From CAWCON01 sp963797185 (GTDB lineage: Bacteria; Patescibacteriota; Saccharimonadia; Saccharimonadales; UBA4665): DNA of 64,000 bases. Where the stretch lies: positions 310,001 through 374,000 of the forward strand of contig CAWCON010000001.1 in NCBI GenBank assembly GCA_963797185.1, written 5' to 3'. The notes below the pieces were generated by a model. It saw only the letters and a list, made by a program, of their open reading frames with translations. It was not told the origin of the DNA and searched no databases. The translations under genes and the position numbers were made by a program. Position 1 is the stretch's first letter; every line of letters begins with the position of its first letter. Positions 62,734-64,000 of the stretch are shown one piece after another.

Positions 62734-64000
62734 ATGGCAACTCACGACTACAGATTTCGTCTACGCCAAAAATTGCGTCGTGGAACGCGTCAGGTCGAAA
62801 GCCTTTATCTTCAAACTGGTGAAAAAATCGATGAACATATAATTCATCGTCTTGGGCAGATACCGAGTGTCTGGCGCTTTGTTAGTAGCTGGCTTGGCTT
62901 ACTGGTATTGCTCGTGGGGATCGTTGGTATACAGATCCGGGTATTGCAGGATTACTATAAGACCCCGGCGTTTGTGCCTGGCGGCACGTACACAGAAGGT
63001 ATATTAGGTGATTTAACGAATGCTAACCCGGTCTACGCAACAACACCAGTCGATACGGCTGTTTCGCAGTTAGTTTTCTCTGGCTTACTAACATACAATA
63101 CCCAGAATCAACTGGTAGGAAACTTAGCGCAGAGTTGGAGTGTTGATTCAACGGGAAAAATATACACTGTCCAACTAAAACCGAATTTAAAGTGGCAGGA
63201 TGGTCAGCCTCTGACAGCGGCTGACGTTGTTTTTACTTATAAAGTAATTCAAGACCCAAATGCTGACTCACCTCTTAACGAGAGTTGGCAGAATGTTCAA
63301 GTAAATGAAGTTAACCCGGAAACAGTGACCTTTACTCTTTCCAATCCTTTAAGTTCTTTCCCTTATTCCTTAACGAATGGGATTATTCCAGAACACTTAT
63401 TGTCAAATATACCCATGATTGATATGCGATCAGCATCATTTAATACTGATCCAATTGGTGCGGGTCCATTTATCTGGAAGGACTTAGAAGTTGAAGGCAA
63501 TACCCCCCAAACCAGACAGGAGCAGATAACAATGTTGCCGTTTAGTGGTTACAATGGCGGTAAGCCGAAACTTAGCAGCTTTGTAGTACATGCCTTTCAT
63601 GACCAAGGTCAATTGATAAGTAGCTTTCAAAGTGGCGATTTAAATGGGATGGCTGGCCTAGATAGTATCCCTTCAAGCCTAGTAAGCGATAAGAAAATTA
63701 ATATTTACAGCATGCCATTAACGGCGGCAAATATGGTATTCTTCAAGACCTCAAGTGGGGTTTTGTCAGATGTTAATGTCCGACAAGCATTAGTTAAGTC
63801 GGCTAATGTCAATCAAATTATCTCAGGACTTGGTTACCCCGTAATACCGGTTCGTGAGCCGTTGCTCGTAAACCAGCTGGCCTTTAATCCAAGCTATGAA
63901 CAGTCTCCAACAGACGTTGCTGCTGCCAATCAACAATTACAAAGTGATGGCTGGATAATGGGTACTAACGGTATTCGTTACAAAGACGGGCAGCCATTAA
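62734..64000 (+). CDS. Peptide-binding protein of ABC transporter (SBP family 5), partial
   Basis: The reading frame is open from ATG 62734 to the window edge, 422 codons. A cytoplasmic basic N-terminus of about 45 residues leads to one membrane helix, which anchors the protein instead of a lipoprotein signal. The exported part shows the DppA/OppA pattern (GLLTYNTQNQLVGNLAQSWSVD, LKWQDGQPLTAADVVFTY, GAGPF). It captures oligopeptides for import. The C-terminus lies beyond the window. Confidence 0.85.
   Translation, partial: MATHDYRFRLRQKLRRGTRQVESLYLQTGEKIDEHIIHRLGQIPSVWRFVSSWLGLLVLLVGIVGIQIRVLQDYYKTPAFVPGGTYTEGILGDLTNANPVYATTPVDTAVSQLVFSGLLTYNTQNQLVGNLAQSWSVDSTGKIYTVQLKPNLKWQDGQPLTAADVVFTYKVIQDPNADSPLNESWQNVQVNEVNPETVTFTLSNPLSSFPYSLTNGIIPEHLLSNIPMIDMRSASFNTDPIGAGPFIWKDLEVEGNTPQTRQEQITMLPFSGYNGGKPKLSSFVVHAFHDQGQLISSFQSGDLNGMAGLDSIPSSLVSDKKINIYSMPLTAANMVFFKTSSGVLSDVNVRQALVKSANVNQIISGLGYPVIPVREPLLVNQLAFNPSYEQSPTDVAAANQQLQSDGWIMGTNGIRYKDGQPL

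Noticed and set aside
1..64000. Use of UGA as glycine (code 25)
   Set aside because: Many genes end at UGA in ATGA or TTGA overlaps with the next gene, and no conserved protein contains an in-frame UGA other than at the uvrA shift.

Overview
The window looks like a chromosome segment from a small-genome monoderm bacterium of the Patescibacteria/CPR. Candidatus Saccharibacteria (TM7) is my best guess. The evidence is shortened housekeeping proteins (AlaS of 630 aa, MetG of 481 aa), a sortase, many single-pass surface proteins, a Tat system, prepilin-like and CHAP/LysM proteins, and genes whose -10 box lies only 6-12 nt before the start codon. UGA acts as a normal stop throughout, which argues against the recoded Gracilibacteria/Absconditabacteria. 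I saw no rRNA, no convincing tRNA and no CRISPR array. The lineage is an inference.

Region 1 (1-9900) is an accessory island. Three tightly packed genes encode a type III-like helicase-nuclease, a dual-nuclease DUF2779 protein and a double zinc-ribbon protein. A separate OLD-like ATPase/TOPRIM gene follows. Next comes a recombinase-like gene relic, then a cassette bounded by 182-bp perfect inverted repeats (7686-7867 and 9658-9839). The cassette carries a DUF5659-like protein and a winged-helix, replication-protein-like gene with a structured leader. Both outer flanks carry an outward-facing intrinsic terminator.

Region 2 (9900-18700) holds a RibD/DHFR-like reductase, a prepilin-like protein, an FAD oxidoreductase, a methyltransferase, several envelope proteins, a sortase beside a likely substrate, and tatA-tatC followed by a small Tat-signal-like protein. 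Region 3 (18800-23100) is housekeeping: metG, tatD, two linked hypotheticals and a cysteine desulfurase, which may supply sulfur to the MnmA encoded at 35469.

Region 4 (23136-29104) is a tightly coupled F1-ATPase operon. It has recognisable b, delta, alpha, gamma, beta and epsilon subunits but no a subunit. In place of a normal c subunit is a 277-aa secreted protein whose C-terminus resembles subunit c but lacks the ion-binding carboxylate. Region 5 (29112-35400) is a surface-protein locus with three related WxL-like secreted proteins (one frameshifted), a DUF916-like partner and a PKD-domain protein. Region 6 (35469-52500) contains mnmA, murJ, lepA, a cohesin/dockerin pair, alaS, an FtsA-like ATPase with a membrane partner, ruvX, mltG, a LysM-CHAP hydrolase behind a long leader, obg and sbcB. 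Region 7 (52600-64000) contains an orphan repeat protein, uvrA broken by two single-base shifts, dedA, rplY, trhO, a cysteine-poor uvrC, pepP, a holin-like gene, secG and the start of a peptide-binding protein that runs off the end.
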